From positions 245,931 through 309,930 of the forward strand of contig NZ_FXAG01000004.1 of NCBI RefSeq assembly GCF_900177275.1: DNA of 64,000 nt, written 5' to 3'. This document shows positions 19,245 through 28,744 of the stretch, piece by piece. Source of the DNA: Pseudogulbenkiania subflava DSM 22618. GTDB taxonomy: Bacteria; Pseudomonadota; Gammaproteobacteria; Burkholderiales; Chromobacteriaceae. The position numbers were made by a program, and so were the translations under genes. The notes beneath the pieces were generated by a model. It made no database searches. It saw only the letters and a program-made list of their open reading frames with translations, and had not been told where the DNA came from. How positions within the stretch are numbered: the stretch's first letter is position 1; every line of letters starts with the position of its first letter.

Positions 19245-20012
19245 CTACCGGAGCAGGCGTCGCCGCGTCAGTATCACCGCCAGCGAGAACGACACGACGG
19301 CGTAGAGCAACAGGATCAGCAGGCTGGGCCAGATGAGCGGCGGCACGGTCGCGTTGACCAGCGGCCGGGCAAGACGGATGGCGTGGGTCAGCGGCAGCAC
19401 CTCGGCCACGGCGCGAATCCAGCCGGGCAGGTTCTCGGCCGGGTAGAACACGCCGGAAATCAGCATCATCGGGCTGACCACCAGCGTGAAGTAATACATG
19501 AAAAAGTCGTAGCTCGGGCTCAGCGCCGTCACCACCAGCCCCATGCCGGCAAACGCCAGCCCGGACAGCGCGATCAATGGCACGATCCACAGCACCAGCG
19601 GGCTCTTGATCAGCCCCAGGAGCCCCATCACCAGCAGAATGGCGAGCCCCGACAGCACGCTCTTCGACGCCGCCCACAGCCACTCGCCCAGCACCACGTC
19701 GTCCACCGTCAACGGCGCATTGATAATGGCCGACCAGGTCTTCTGCACGTGCATGCGCGAAAACGCCGAGTACAGCGCCTCGAAGGTCGCGCTGTTCATG
19801 GTGCTGTAGCACACCGTCCCGGCGGCCAGGAACTGAATGTACGGCACGCCGCCGATCGACGGCAGCAGGCTGCCGATGCCGAAACCCAGGCCCAGCATGT
19901 ACAGCATCGGGTCGGCCAGGTTGCCGAGGATGGACGGCGCCGCCAGCTTCTTCCACACCAGGAAATTACGCAGCCAGACCGGAATGAAGCGCAGCGACAG
20001 GCGAGGCAGCAT
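19245..20012 (-). CDS. ABC-2 type transporter permease (NodJ-like)
   Basis: A 255-residue integral membrane protein with six hydrophobic segments and the ABC-2 permease pattern. It begins PVWLRNFLVWKKLAAPSILG and contains LADPMLYMLGLGFG and ISGVFYPAENLPGWI. NodJ-type permeases need a NodI-type ATPase, and none is adjacent here. The start at 20012 follows the upstream stop codon by two bases (TGAGCATG), so it is translationally coupled to the gene at 20015-20692. A longer frame reading back to 20654 is antisense/out-of-frame sequence of that gene and is not used. Confidence 0.88.
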   Translation of the reverse strand: MLPRLSLRFIPVWLRNFLVWKKLAAPSILGNLADPMLYMLGLGFGIGSLLPSIGGVPYIQFLAAGTVCYSTMNSATFEALYSAFSRMHVQKTWSAIINAPLTVDDVVLGEWLWAASKSVLSGLAILLVMGLLGLIKSPLVLWIVPLIALSGLAFAGMGLVVTALSPSYDFFMYYFTLVVSPMMLISGVFYPAENLPGWIRAVAEVLPLTHAIRLARPLVNATVPPLIWPSLLILLLYAVVSFSLAVILTRRRLLR

Positions 20013-20014
20013 GC

Positions 20015-20692
20015 TCAGGCTCCCGGGTCGGAGTTGTCGTCGAGGTAGCGACTGTCGTCGAAGGTCGCCACCCAGCGCGGTCGGTACACGATCAGTATCG
20101 CCATGATCAGGCCCGAGGTGAAGGCCTCGGACCAGGACAGCAGAAAGTAGAACGGCAGCGCCTCCGACAGCAACTCGTCCCAGGGATAGGCGCCCGCCAT
20201 CCCCAGCACCGCGATGCCGGCGAGCCCGGTGGCGAACAGACTGGCGCCACCGGCCAGGAACGCGCCGACGAACACGTAGATGAACAGGTTGGGGGGCAAC
20301 AGGCGCTGCGTCAGGCGCAGCACGGTGCTCACCAGTGTCACCGGCAGCACCGCCATCAGCCAGAAGTTCAACCCCAGCGCCAGCCAGTCGCCGGCACCGT
20401 AGGCCGTCACCCCCGCCAGCACGATGGCGAGCGCCAGGAGTGCCAGCCAGTGCCCCATCATCAAGGTCAGAATGGCCGCGCCCAGCAGGTGGAAGGACAG
20501 CCCGGGCTTGAGGCCGCCTTTCATCATCCACATCGCCATGGTCAGCACACAGGCCCCAAGCCAGGCGTTGAGCGCGACGTGGTCGAGCCCCCGCCAGCGC
20601 ACGCGGCTCGCCGCCCATCCCAGCAGCCCCAACGCCGCCAGCAGGGTCGACCATTGCACCCAGAGGGGAAAGAAAGCGGCGGGCAGATTCAT
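20015..20692 (-). CDS. Energy-coupling-factor-type ABC transporter permease (CbiM-like membrane protein)
   Basis: A 225-residue membrane protein with about seven hydrophobic segments. It shows the NWMMKGGLKPGLSFH-like segment (MWMMKGGLKPGLSFHLLG), PNLFIYVFVGAFLAGG and the C-terminal polar tail. It belongs to the predicted ECF permease group (COG3235 type) whose substrate is unproven, perhaps a metal or vitamin. It is coupled to the NodJ-like permease downstream, although the two belong to different ABC classes and no ATPase is present. Confidence 0.8.
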   Translation of the reverse strand: MNLPAAFFPLWVQWSTLLAALGLLGWAASRVRWRGLDHVALNAWLGACVLTMAMWMMKGGLKPGLSFHLLGAAILTLMMGHWLALLALAIVLAGVTAYGAGDWLALGLNFWLMAVLPVTLVSTVLRLTQRLLPPNLFIYVFVGAFLAGGASLFATGLAGIAVLGMAGAYPWDELLSEALPFYFLLSWSEAFTSGLIMAILIVYRPRWVATFDDSRYLDDNSDPGA

Positions 20693-20805
20693 GACGTGGC
20701 GATGACGGCGAGGTGAATTACTTCATCATACCAGACGCGGTCGACCCGCTGCCGCCACAACACCCCGGCGGCCCGTTACAATACGCCTTTTACGGAGAAT
20801 GCCCG

Positions 20806-21648
20806 ATGCCAGTCCTGCCCCCTCATCATCTCATCGCCCAACAAGTCGGCCTCAGCCTGGCCGAAGACATCGGCGGCTGCGACTGGACCGCCATGCTGAT
20901 CGACGACCACGCCAGCGGCCGAGCCACGGTGCTGGCGCGCGAAGAGGCGGTCGTCTGCGGGCAGGCCTGGTTCGAGGAAACCTTCCGCCAGGTCGACGCG
21001 CGCTGCCGCATCGACTGGAAAGTCGAGGAAGGCGCGCGCGTCACGGCCAATACCGTGCTGTGCGAGATTGCCGGCCCGGCGCGCTCCCTGCTCACCGCCG
21101 AGCGCACCGCGCTCAACTTCCTGCAGCTGCTCTCGGCCGTGGCGACCCTGACCCGGCGCTACGTCGACGTGGTGGCCGGCACCGCCGCGCGCATCCTCGA
21201 CACCCGCAAGACGCTGCCGGGGCTGCGCCTGGCGCAGAAGTACGCCGTCACCGTGGGCGGTGGCGACAACCAGCGCATCGGCCTCTACGATGGCATCCTG
21301 ATCAAGGAGAACCACATCATGGCCGCCGGCGGCATCCGCCAGGCGCTGGAGCAGGCCTGCCGCCTGGCGCCGGCCGGCGTCAGCGTGCAGGTGGAAGTGG
21401 AAACGCTGGGAGAACTGGACGAAGCGCTCGAAGCCGGCGCCAAGCTGGTGCTGCTCGACAATATGTCGCTGGACGACATGCGCGCAGCGGTACGCCTGAG
21501 CGCCGGGCGCGCCCAGCTGGAAGCCTCGGGCGGGGTCGAGCTGGCGACGGTGCGGGCGATCGCCGAAACCGGCGTCGACCGCATCTCGATCGGCAAGCTG
21601 ACCAAGGACGTCGAGGCAATCGACCTGTCGATGCGCTTCCAGCTCTGA
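20806..21648 (+). CDS. nadC: Nicotinate-nucleotide pyrophosphorylase (quinolinate phosphoribosyltransferase)
   Basis: A 280-residue enzyme of de novo NAD synthesis that converts quinolinate and PRPP to nicotinate mononucleotide. Motifs are [53 protein letters not shown] and [19 protein letters not shown]. The usual GGGxNHR has Gln for His here. The start at 20806 has GGAG 8 bp upstream. It is divergent from the ECF-type permease. Confidence 0.96.
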   Translation: MPVLPPHHLIAQQVGLSLAEDIGGCDWTAMLIDDHASGRATVLAREEAVVCGQAWFEETFRQVDARCRIDWKVEEGARVTANTVLCEIAGPARSLLTAERTALNFLQLLSAVATLTRRYVDVVAGTAARILDTRKTLPGLRLAQKYAVTVGGGDNQRIGLYDGILIKENHIMAAGGIRQALEQACRLAPAGVSVQVEVETLGELDEALEAGAKLVLLDNMSLDDMRAAVRLSAGRAQLEASGGVELATVRAIAETGVDRISIGKLTKDVEAIDLSMRFQL

Positions 21649-21938
21649 GAGCGGCTAACAAAACCCGCTTGGTGTTGTTATGCTCGCGTGCAGACTCACA
21701 CGCGAGCGCTTGCCGTACTACTTGCATGTAGCGTTGCAGAAACTTCGGCTGCACCTCGTTTTCTGCGCCCGCATGCCTAGCCAAGACCGCTGTGCGGGGG
21801 GGGGGGTTAACAGCTCAACGCACGTTAGGATAAGTGAAGGCTTCCGCAGCCGAACCCCATCAATGATGGGTTGCGCTGCACTCCATCTGACACTCGCTCG
21901 TTACACGTCGAGGGCGGCTTCCGGGCGACGAATCCTGA
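21649..21938. other. Intergenic region with hairpins and a G homopolymer
   Basis: No reading frame is convincing. It contains a 9-bp hairpin GCTCGCGTG/CACGCGAGC (21,682-21,707), a run of eleven G (21,796-21,806) and a short inverted repeat CCATCA/TGATGG near 21,860. Base composition is less biased than in the flanking genes, which suggests imported or decayed sequence. Confidence 0.6.
21796..21806 (+). repeat. Homopolymer of eleven G
   Basis: Eleven consecutive G between nadC and the Nudix gene. It is non-coding here. Confidence 0.9.
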
Positions 21939-22565
21939 TCAGAGTGCTGCTGCGTCGGGGTTGAGGATGGCGGACAACTGCCGCAGCATGGCTGCGGTGG
22001 CCCCCCAGACACGATGCGGGCCGTAGGTCAGGGACAGGTAGACGCCGGCCATGCCGTCGCGCACGTAGCTGTGACGTTCGTACTGGCGCGGGTCCAGCAC
22101 CAGCTTGAGTGGCACCTCGAATACCTCGGCCACCTCGGACGGCTCGGGCGCCAGCGCCAGGGGGGGGACCAGCAGGCCGACCACCGGCGTCACCCGGAAG
22201 CACGTGATGGTGATGTAGTCGGGCAGTATGCCCAACACTTCGACGCCGGCTTCGGCCAACCCGACCTCTTCCCGAGCCTCGCGCAGCGCCGCGTGCACCG
22301 CGCTCGGGTCGTGCGGATCGATCTTGCCACCGGGAAAGCTGACCTGCCCGGCATGCGTTGAGAGCATGTCGTTACGCCGTGTCAGCAACACCGCCGGCGC
22401 CTCGGCGTGCCACACCAAGGGCACCAGCACCGCGGCCGGGCGCTCCGCGCCAGTAGCGGGCCGCTGCGGCAGATCGCCGCCCACAATGGTTTCCCAGTCG
22501 CCGGCCAGGCGAGACCGGATCCACTGCCTGGCGTCTTCCACATCGCTCGGAAACATCTCGCTCAC
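21939..22565 (-). CDS. Nudix hydrolase, CoA pyrophosphatase type
   Basis: A 208-residue Nudix enzyme of the NudL/CoAse group, which cleaves CoA and its derivatives to phosphopantetheine. The CoAse signature LLTRRNDMLSTHAGQVSFPG precedes and overlaps the Nudix box (GGKIDPHDPSAVHAALREAR, then EEVGL). It overlaps the membrane protein gene upstream by 4 bp (ATGA). A TTCGGCCAAC copy lies at 22,251. Confidence 0.9.
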   Translation of the reverse strand: MSEMFPSDVEDARQWIRSRLAGDWETIVGGDLPQRPATGAERPAAVLVPLVWHAEAPAVLLTRRNDMLSTHAGQVSFPGGKIDPHDPSAVHAALREAREEVGLAEAGVEVLGILPDYITITCFRVTPVVGLLVPPLALAPEPSEVAEVFEVPLKLVLDPRQYERHSYVRDGMAGVYLSLTYGPHRVWGATAAMLRQLSAILNPDAAAL

Positions 22566-23215
22566 CCCCTGCGTCTTCCGCTACGAACCTTGGGCAGGGC
22601 CAATTCGCGCCAGTGCGCCAGCAGACGCACGCCCAACCCCAGGATAAAGAGTAGCTGCAGCGTCAAAACGTTCACCGTCCCCAAGGCATCCATGGCAAAC
22701 AGGGCGGCGGCAATCAGAATCGCCACCATGCCGTAGAAGTCCCGGTGCAGGATAAAGGGGATATCGTTGACCATCATGTCGCGCACCACCCCGCCCCCCA
22801 CGGCGGTGACGAAACCCAGGAGCACGACGCCGAAGGCATTCAGATCCAGGCTCAGGCCGACCTGGGCGCCGCTCATGCTGAACGCCACCAGGCCGATCGA
22901 ATCGGCGATCAGGAACAACCGGCCGAAGGTGGCGCTCTCGCGCCGGTGCAGGCCCGCCAGCCAGGACAGCAGCAACGTCGCCGCAATGACGATCAAGTTA
23001 GTGTAATCATAGAACACCAGCGGGATGCGACTGACCAGCACGTCGCGCAGGATGCCTCCGCCGATGGCGGTCAACAGTGCCACGATCAGGATACCCAAGA
23101 GGTCGAGCTGCTTGCGCACCCCGACCAGGTAGCCGGAAAAGGCGAAGGCCACGGTGCCGATGCCGGCGAACCATGGCATGGAAGCAAAACGACTCAGTTC
23201 CATGGCTTTACTCAT
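22562..23215 (-). CDS. TRIC-type cation channel family membrane protein (UPF0126/YicG-like)
   Basis: A 217-residue protein with seven hydrophobic segments made of two similar halves. Each half has a glycine-rich motif (TAIGGGILRDVL and TAVGGGVVRDMM), the hallmark of the duplicated YicG/TRIC family. These form cation-permeable channels in other organisms; some bacterial members have been linked to amino-acid transport. The start at 23215 (MSKAMELSRF) is one of two close ATGs. It is translationally coupled to the Nudix gene. Confidence 0.88.
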   Translation of the reverse strand: MSKAMELSRFASMPWFAGIGTVAFAFSGYLVGVRKQLDLLGILIVALLTAIGGGILRDVLVSRIPLVFYDYTNLIVIAATLLLSWLAGLHRRESATFGRLFLIADSIGLVAFSMSGAQVGLSLDLNAFGVVLLGFVTAVGGGVVRDMMVNDIPFILHRDFYGMVAILIAAALFAMDALGTVNVLTLQLLFILGLGVRLLAHWRELALPKVRSGRRRG

Positions 23216-23216
23216 A

Positions 23217-23246
23217 ACAAAACGCCGGACTCGAAAGCCCGGCGTT
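23217..23246 (-). terminator. Terminator of rho
   Basis: Eight-bp stem AACGCCGG/CCGGCGTT with a nine-base loop. On the minus strand it is followed by TTGTTA, a short U-rich tail. Confidence 0.6.
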
Positions 23247-23266
23247 GCTGGTGAATGGCGGTCGCT

Positions 23267-24523
23267 TCAGCGACGCATCGAATCGAAGAACGCGAGGTTG
23301 TTCTTGGTCGCGCGCATCTTGTCCTGCAGGAATTCCATCGCCTCGAGATCGTCCATCGGGTAGAGCAGCTTGCGCAGCACCCAGATGCGTTGCAGCTGGT
23401 CCTGCGGGATCAGCAGCTCTTCGCGGCGGGTGCCGGAGCGGTTGATGTTGATCGCCGGGAAGATGCGCTTCTCGGCCATGCGGCGGTCGAGGTGGATCTC
23501 CATGTTGCCGGTACCCTTGAACTCCTCGTAGATCACGTCGTCCATGCGCGAGCCGGTATCGATCAGCGCGGTGGCGATGATGGTCAGCGAGCCGCCCTCC
23601 TCCACGTTGCGCGCGGCGCCGAAGAAACGCTTCGGACGCTGCAGCGCGTTGGAGTCGACACCACCGGTCAGCACCTTGCCGGAGGCCGGGATCACGGTGT
23701 TGTAGGCGCGGGCCAGACGGGTGATCGAGTCAAGCAGGATGACCACGTCCTTCTTGTGCTCGACCAGGCGCTTGGCCTTTTCGATCACCATCTCGGCGAC
23801 CTGCACGTGACGCGTGGCCGGCTCGTCGAAGGTAGACGACACCACTTCGCCGCGCACCGAGCGGGTCATCTCGGTCACTTCTTCCGGACGCTCGTCGATC
23901 AGGAGCACGATCAGCTCGACTTCAGGATGGTTGGCCGTGATGGCATGCGCCAGGTTTTGCAGCATCACGGTCTTGCCGGACTTCGGCGGCGCCACCAGCA
24001 AACCGCGCTGCCCCTTGCCGATCGGCGCGATCAGATCGACCACGCGGCTGGTGATGTTCTCTTCGGCGCGGATGTCGCGCTCCAGCACCAGGCGCTCGGT
24101 CGGGAACAGCGGCGTCAGGTTCTCGAACAGGATCTTGTGCTTGGCGTTCTCCGGGGGGCCGCCATTGACCTTGTCCACCTTCACCAGCGCGAAGTAGCGT
24201 TCGCCGTCCTTGGGAGTACGGATTTCGCCCTCGATCGAGTCGCCGGTATGCAGGTTGAAGCGACGGATCTGGCTCGGGCTGACGTAGATGTCGTCCGGGC
24301 CGGCCAGGTACGAGGTATCCGGGCTGCGCAGGAAACCGAAACCATCCGGCAGCACCTCCAGCGTACCGTCTCCGTAAATGCTCTCGCCTTTCTTGGCCTG
24401 GTTCTTCAGCAGGGCAAAAATCAGGTCTTGCTTGCGCAGGCGGTTGGCGCCGTCGATCTCGTTGGCAATGGCCTTTTCAACGAGTTCGGTAACAGGAAGG
24501 TGTTTTAGATCAGATAAGTGCAT
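23267..24523 (-). CDS. rho: Transcription termination factor Rho
   Basis: A 418-residue hexameric RNA helicase that ends transcription at Rho-dependent sites. Visible parts are the N-terminal Rho_N ([18 protein letters not shown]), the cold-shock-like RNA-binding domain ([20 protein letters not shown]), Walker A in [11 protein letters not shown], Walker B in [16 protein letters not shown], the Q-loop region and the C-terminal FFDSMRR. The length equals the E. coli protein closely. It follows trxA in the same direction, with 124 bp between. Confidence 0.98.
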   Translation of the reverse strand: MHLSDLKHLPVTELVEKAIANEIDGANRLRKQDLIFALLKNQAKKGESIYGDGTLEVLPDGFGFLRSPDTSYLAGPDDIYVSPSQIRRFNLHTGDSIEGEIRTPKDGERYFALVKVDKVNGGPPENAKHKILFENLTPLFPTERLVLERDIRAEENITSRVVDLIAPIGKGQRGLLVAPPKSGKTVMLQNLAHAITANHPEVELIVLLIDERPEEVTEMTRSVRGEVVSSTFDEPATRHVQVAEMVIEKAKRLVEHKKDVVILLDSITRLARAYNTVIPASGKVLTGGVDSNALQRPKRFFGAARNVEEGGSLTIIATALIDTGSRMDDVIYEEFKGTGNMEIHLDRRMAEKRIFPAININRSGTRREELLIPQDQLQRIWVLRKLLYPMDDLEAMEFLQDKMRATKNNLAFFDSMRR

Positions 24524-24647
24524 GGCAGCCGTGGTCGACTCGAATACGGATTAAGCGGGAGTGCTCGACAAGGAGTGTGAAGCGGATACGGAGCGGGCGA
24601 CAGTGATGTCGCCCGCTGGTGAAGAATTTGACAGAAGGATAGGCGGT

Positions 24648-24974
24648 TTAAATGTGGCTGTCAATAAACGCCGTCAGCTGGCTCTTGGCAAGCGCGCCGA
24701 CCTTGGTGGCAACCACGTTGCCGTCCTTGAAGATCATCAGCGTCGGGATGCCGCGAATGCCGAATTTCGGCGGAGTCTGCTCGTTCTGGTCGATGTTCAG
24801 TTTCACCACTTTCAGGCGGCCGTCATACTCTTTCGACACTTCGTCCAGGATAGGGGCGATCATCTTGCACGGACCGCACCACTCGGCCCAGTAGTCGACC
24901 AGCACCGGGCCCTGGGCCTTCAGTACGTCCTGCTCAAAAGAATCGTCGGTCACGTGCTGGATCAGATCGCTCAT
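24648..24974 (-). CDS. trxA: Thioredoxin 1
   Basis: A 108-residue thioredoxin with the active site WCGPCK (residues about 31-36), cis-proline in [14 protein letters not shown] and the C-terminal helix. It reduces protein disulfides in the cytoplasm. The start at 24974 has GAGGAAG upstream; the open frame beyond it is not conserved. The trxA-rho order is common in proteobacteria. Confidence 0.97.
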   Translation of the reverse strand: MSDLIQHVTDDSFEQDVLKAQGPVLVDYWAEWCGPCKMIAPILDEVSKEYDGRLKVVKLNIDQNEQTPPKFGIRGIPTLMIFKDGNVVATKVGALAKSQLTAFIDSHI

Positions 24975-25102
24975 ATCTTCCTCTCTATGGTTTTGTCTTG
25001 TTGCCGGCAAACGGCATGGCACAAGGGATGGTAGCAAGCACGGCCCCCAGGGGCAACCCTACCGGCTTCATGCCAATGATAATGAGGCTGGACACCGTGC
25101 TT

Positions 25103-26671
25103 TCAAGCCCCCAGCAGGGCCGCCGCGAGCAAATCGCGGGTGTAGGGCTGACCGGGGGCCTCGAACACGCGCCGCGTCGGCCCGGCCTCGACCACCTTGC
25201 CGTCCTTCAGCACCAGCACCTCGTGCGCCACGGCGCGGATCACCGCCAGGTCGTGACTGATGAAGAGGTAGCTCAGTCCGTACTTGTGCTGCAGCCGGCG
25301 CAGCAATTGCAGCACCTGTTTTTGCAGCGTGGCGTCGAGCGCACTGGTCGGCTCGTCGAGCAGAATCAGCTTGGGGCGCAGCACCAGGGCGCGGGCGATG
25401 GCGATGCGCTGGCGCTGCCCGCCGGAGAATTCGTGCGGGTAGCGGTCGACGCTGTCGGCAGCGAGGCCGACTTCGGTCAGGGTGTCGAGCACGCGCTGGC
25501 GCCGCGCCGCCTCGTCCAGCTCGGGAAAGTGCAGCGCCACCCCCTCGCCCACGATCTGGCCGACGGTCAAACGCGGCGACAACGAGGCGAACGGGTCCTG
25601 AAACACCACCTGGTAGTCGCGGCGCGAGGCGCGCAGGGCCTGCCCACTGAGCGTGTCGAGTCGGGTCGTGTCGAGCGTGACCTGCCCTTCCGCCTCGATC
25701 AGCCGCGTCAGCGCCAGCCCGAGCGTGGTCTTGCCGGAACCGGACTCGCCGACGATGCCGAGGGTGCGCCCGGCGGGGACGCTGAGACTGATGCCGTGCA
25801 GCACCGGGGTGACGGTCTTGCCGAACCAGCCGCGGCGGCGGCTGAAGGCGACCCGGATCGACTCGGCTTGCAGCCGCGGCTCGGCCTGGCCGGGGGCGTC
25901 GTCCAGGGTGTCTGGACGGCTCGCCAGCAGCTCGCGCGTGTAAGGGTGCTCGGGGTGGTCGAACACCTCGGCCACCGTCCCCGTTTCGACCACTTCGCCG
26001 TCCTTCATCACCGCCACGCGGTCGGCGAAGCGCCGCACCAGATTGAGATCGTGGGTGATGAACAGCACCGCCATGCCGAGGTCGCGCTGCAGTTCGTCGA
26101 GCAGGGCGAGGATCTGCGCCTGCACCGTGACGTCGAGCGCGGTGGTGGGTTCGTCGGCGATCAGCAGCTTGGGCTGACAGGCCAGCGCCATGGCGATCAT
26201 GGCGCGCTGACGCTGGCCGCCGGAGAGCTGGAAGGGATAGGCATCGACCTTGATTTCCGGGTCGGGGATGCCGGTGCGCGCCAGCAGTTCGATGGCGCGC
26301 TGCCGCGCCGCGCGCGGTGCCAGCCCGAAGTGCTGGCTCAAGGTCTCGATGATCTGGTTGCCGATGGTGTACACCGGGTTGAGTGCCGACATCGGTTCCT
26401 GGAAGATCATCGCCATCTCGCGCCCGCGCAGCTGGCGCAGGCGGCGTTCAGGCACGCTGAGCAGCTCTTCGCCGTTGAAGCGGACGGTGCCGGACAGCGT
26501 CACGTCCGGATTGAGGCGCATCAGCGCCTGCGCGGTGACGGTCTTGCCGGAGCCGGACTCACCCACCAGCGCCACCTTCTCGCCGGCGCGCACACTGAAA
26601 CTCACGCCGCGCACCGCGGCGCGGGAACCGAAACGAGCGTGCAGGTTTTCTACCGACAACAATGGGTCCAT
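25103..26671 (-). CDS. yejF: Peptide ABC transporter, double ATPase subunit (YejF-like)
   Basis: A 522-residue protein with two complete ABC ATPase domains. The first has Walker [10 protein letters not shown] near residue 36, signature [16 protein letters not shown] and Walker [13 protein letters not shown]. The second has Walker [12 protein letters not shown] near residue 311, signature [15 protein letters not shown] and Walker [13 protein letters not shown]. It powers import of oligopeptides (microcin C in E. coli YejABEF). It lies one base after yejE in the operon yejA-yejB-yejE-yejF. Confidence 0.95.
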   Translation of the reverse strand: MDPLLSVENLHARFGSRAAVRGVSFSVRAGEKVALVGESGSGKTVTAQALMRLNPDVTLSGTVRFNGEELLSVPERRLRQLRGREMAMIFQEPMSALNPVYTIGNQIIETLSQHFGLAPRAARQRAIELLARTGIPDPEIKVDAYPFQLSGGQRQRAMIAMALACQPKLLIADEPTTALDVTVQAQILALLDELQRDLGMAVLFITHDLNLVRRFADRVAVMKDGEVVETGTVAEVFDHPEHPYTRELLASRPDTLDDAPGQAEPRLQAESIRVAFSRRRGWFGKTVTPVLHGISLSVPAGRTLGIVGESGSGKTTLGLALTRLIEAEGQVTLDTTRLDTLSGQALRASRRDYQVVFQDPFASLSPRLTVGQIVGEGVALHFPELDEAARRQRVLDTLTEVGLAADSVDRYPHEFSGGQRQRIAIARALVLRPKLILLDEPTSALDATLQKQVLQLLRRLQHKYGLSYLFISHDLAVIRAVAHEVLVLKDGKVVEAGPTRRVFEAPGQPYTRDLLAAALLGA

Positions 26672-26672
26672 G

Positions 26673-27692
26673 TCAGCCCTTGCGTGTATCGAGTGCCGCG
26701 CGCAGCCCCTCGCCGATGAAGATCAGCAACAGCAGCGTGACGGTCAGCACGGTAAAGGTGGATAGCGCGATCCACCAGGCGTCGAGATTGTCCTTGCCCT
26801 GCGCCAGCATCTCGCCCAGGCTCGGCGTGCTGGCCGGCACGCCCAGGCCGAGGAAGTCGAGGCTGGTCAGCGCCAGGATGGCGCCGCTGACGCGGAACGG
26901 CAGGAAGGCCAGCACCGGCGTCAGGCTGTTGGGCAGCACGTGGCGCCACATGATCTGGCGGTTGGCGAGCCCGAGCGAGCGCGCCGCCAGCACGTAGTCC
27001 ATCTGGCGGTTCTTCAGGAACTCGGCGCGCACGTAGTCGGCCAGCCCCATCCAACCGAACAGAGCCAGCAGCACCAACAGCAGCGTCAGGCTGGGGTTGA
27101 AGAACGACGACAGGATGATCAGCAGATAGAGCTCGGGCAGGCTGCCCCAGATCTCGATCACCCGTTGCAGCATCAAATCGAGCCGGCCACCGAAGTAACC
27201 CTGCAGCCCCCCCAGCAGTACGCCAGCCAGCGTGCCGACCGCGGTCAGCGCCAGCGCGAACAGCACCGACAGCCGGAAACCGTAGATCAGCCGCGCCAGC
27301 ACGTCGCGTCCGCGGTCGTCGGTACCGAGCAGGTTGGCGGCGGACGGCGCCGCCGGGTTGGGAGCCTTAGCGAAGTAGTTGAGCGTGTTGTAGCTGTACG
27401 GGTTGGGCGCGAACACGGCGAAGTTGCCGTTGGCGGAGAGCCGGTCGCGGATGTAGGGGTCGAGGTAGTCGGCCGGCGTGTCGAAGTCGCCGCCGAACAC
27501 CGTCTCGTTGTAGTCGAACAGCACCGGATAGTAGAACTCGCCCTGATAGCGCACCACGAGCGGCCGGTCGTTGGACAACAGTTCCGCCCCCAGCGTCAGC
27601 ACGAACAGAATGGAAAACAGCCACAGGCTGACGTAGCCGCGGCGATTGGCCTTGAAACGGCGCCAGGCACGCTGGCCGGGAGTCAGACTCAT
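26673..27692 (-). CDS. yejE: Peptide ABC transporter permease (YejE-like)
   Basis: A 339-residue permease. The N-terminal helix is followed by a periplasmic domain typical of YejE (VVRYQGEFYYPVLFDYNETV, then FGGDFDTPADYLDP). Five further helices and the EAA loop (RSLGLANRQIMWRHVLPNS) follow. It overlaps yejB by 4 bp, and the ATPase gene follows at once. Confidence 0.95.
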   Translation of the reverse strand: MSLTPGQRAWRRFKANRRGYVSLWLFSILFVLTLGAELLSNDRPLVVRYQGEFYYPVLFDYNETVFGGDFDTPADYLDPYIRDRLSANGNFAVFAPNPYSYNTLNYFAKAPNPAAPSAANLLGTDDRGRDVLARLIYGFRLSVLFALALTAVGTLAGVLLGGLQGYFGGRLDLMLQRVIEIWGSLPELYLLIILSSFFNPSLTLLLVLLALFGWMGLADYVRAEFLKNRQMDYVLAARSLGLANRQIMWRHVLPNSLTPVLAFLPFRVSGAILALTSLDFLGLGVPASTPSLGEMLAQGKDNLDAWWIALSTFTVLTVTLLLLIFIGEGLRAALDTRKG

Positions 27693-28744
27693 TGCCCGCC
27701 CTCCTCAAAGCTCACGCGCGGGTCGACCAGCACGTAAGACAGGTCCGACAGCAGCTTGGCCACCAGCCCCATCAGCGTGAACACGTAGAGCGACCCCATC
27801 ACCACCGGGTAGTCGCGGCGGATCACCGACTCGTACGACAGCAGCCCCAGGCCGTCGAGCGAGAACAGCGTCTCGATCAGCAGGCTGCCGCTGAAAAAAG
27901 CGCCGATGAAGGCCGCCGGAAAGCCGGTGATGAGTGGAATCAGCGCGTTGCGGAACACGTGCTTGTACAGGATGCGCCGCTCCGACAGCCCCTTGGCGCG
28001 CGCGGTGTAGACGTACTGGCGGCGGATTTCCTCGAGGAACACGTTCTTGGTCAGGATCGTCATCACCGCCAGGTTGCCCACCACCGAGGCGGTCACCGGC
28101 AGCGTGATGTGCCACAGGTAGTCGAGCACCTTGTCGACGAGGCCGAGATCGGCCCAGTTCTCGCTGACCAGGCCGCGCAGCGGGAACAGCTGCCAGAAGC
28201 TGCCGCCGCCGAACAACACCAGCAGCGCCACCCCGAGCACGAAACCGGGAATGGCGTAGCCGACCAGGATCACCGTGCTGGTGAACAGGTCGAACGGCGA
28301 GCCGTCGCGCACCGCCTTGCTGACGCCGAGCGGAATGCACACCAGGTAGGTAATGAAGAAGCTCCACAGCCCGATGCTCATCGACACCGGCAGCTTGGAC
28401 ACGATCAACGCCCAGACCGATTCGTGGTGGAAGAAGCTCTCGCCCAGGTCGAAGCGGGAGAACTTCACCAGCATGTCGCCGAAACGCTGCAACGCCGGCT
28501 TGTCGAAGCCGTACTGCGCCTTGAGCGTGGCCAGCTCCTCCGGGCTCAGCCCGGCACGGCCCTTGAACGGGCTGTTGCCGCCACCCTGCGCCGCCTCGCC
28601 GGCGACGCCGGCGTGGGTCAGCTGCTGCACCATCTGCTCCACCGGCCCGCCGGGCACGAACTGGATGATGGCGAAGGTGATGGCGAGGATGCCCACCAGG
28701 GTCGGAATCATCAGCAGCAAGCGCTTGAGAATGTAATGCCACAT
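27689..28744 (-). CDS. yejB: Peptide ABC transporter permease (YejB-like)
   Basis: A 351-residue permease with six helices, a long first periplasmic loop and the EAA motif (ARAKGLSERRILYKHVFRNA). The start at 28744 (MWHYILKRLLLMIPTLVG) overlaps the yejA stop codon by one base (TGATG). The open frame running back to 29,200 is antisense-frame noise in yejA. Confidence 0.95.
   Translation of the reverse strand: MWHYILKRLLLMIPTLVGILAITFAIIQFVPGGPVEQMVQQLTHAGVAGEAAQGGGNSPFKGRAGLSPEELATLKAQYGFDKPALQRFGDMLVKFSRFDLGESFFHHESVWALIVSKLPVSMSIGLWSFFITYLVCIPLGVSKAVRDGSPFDLFTSTVILVGYAIPGFVLGVALLVLFGGGSFWQLFPLRGLVSENWADLGLVDKVLDYLWHITLPVTASVVGNLAVMTILTKNVFLEEIRRQYVYTARAKGLSERRILYKHVFRNALIPLITGFPAAFIGAFFSGSLLIETLFSLDGLGLLSYESVIRRDYPVVMGSLYVFTLMGLVAKLLSDLSYVLVDPRVSFEEGGQ

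Noticed and set aside
20013..20654. Extended reading frame in front of the NodJ-like permease
   Set aside because: This part is out of frame with the ECF-type permease gene, is Arg/Gly-rich, and a coupled ATG at 20012 explains the permease start.
21655..21840. attC-like sequence (GCTAACA ... ACGTTAGGAT) near the G run
   Set aside because: The core sites do not fit the attC consensus at both ends, the pairing arms are missing, and no integrase is present.
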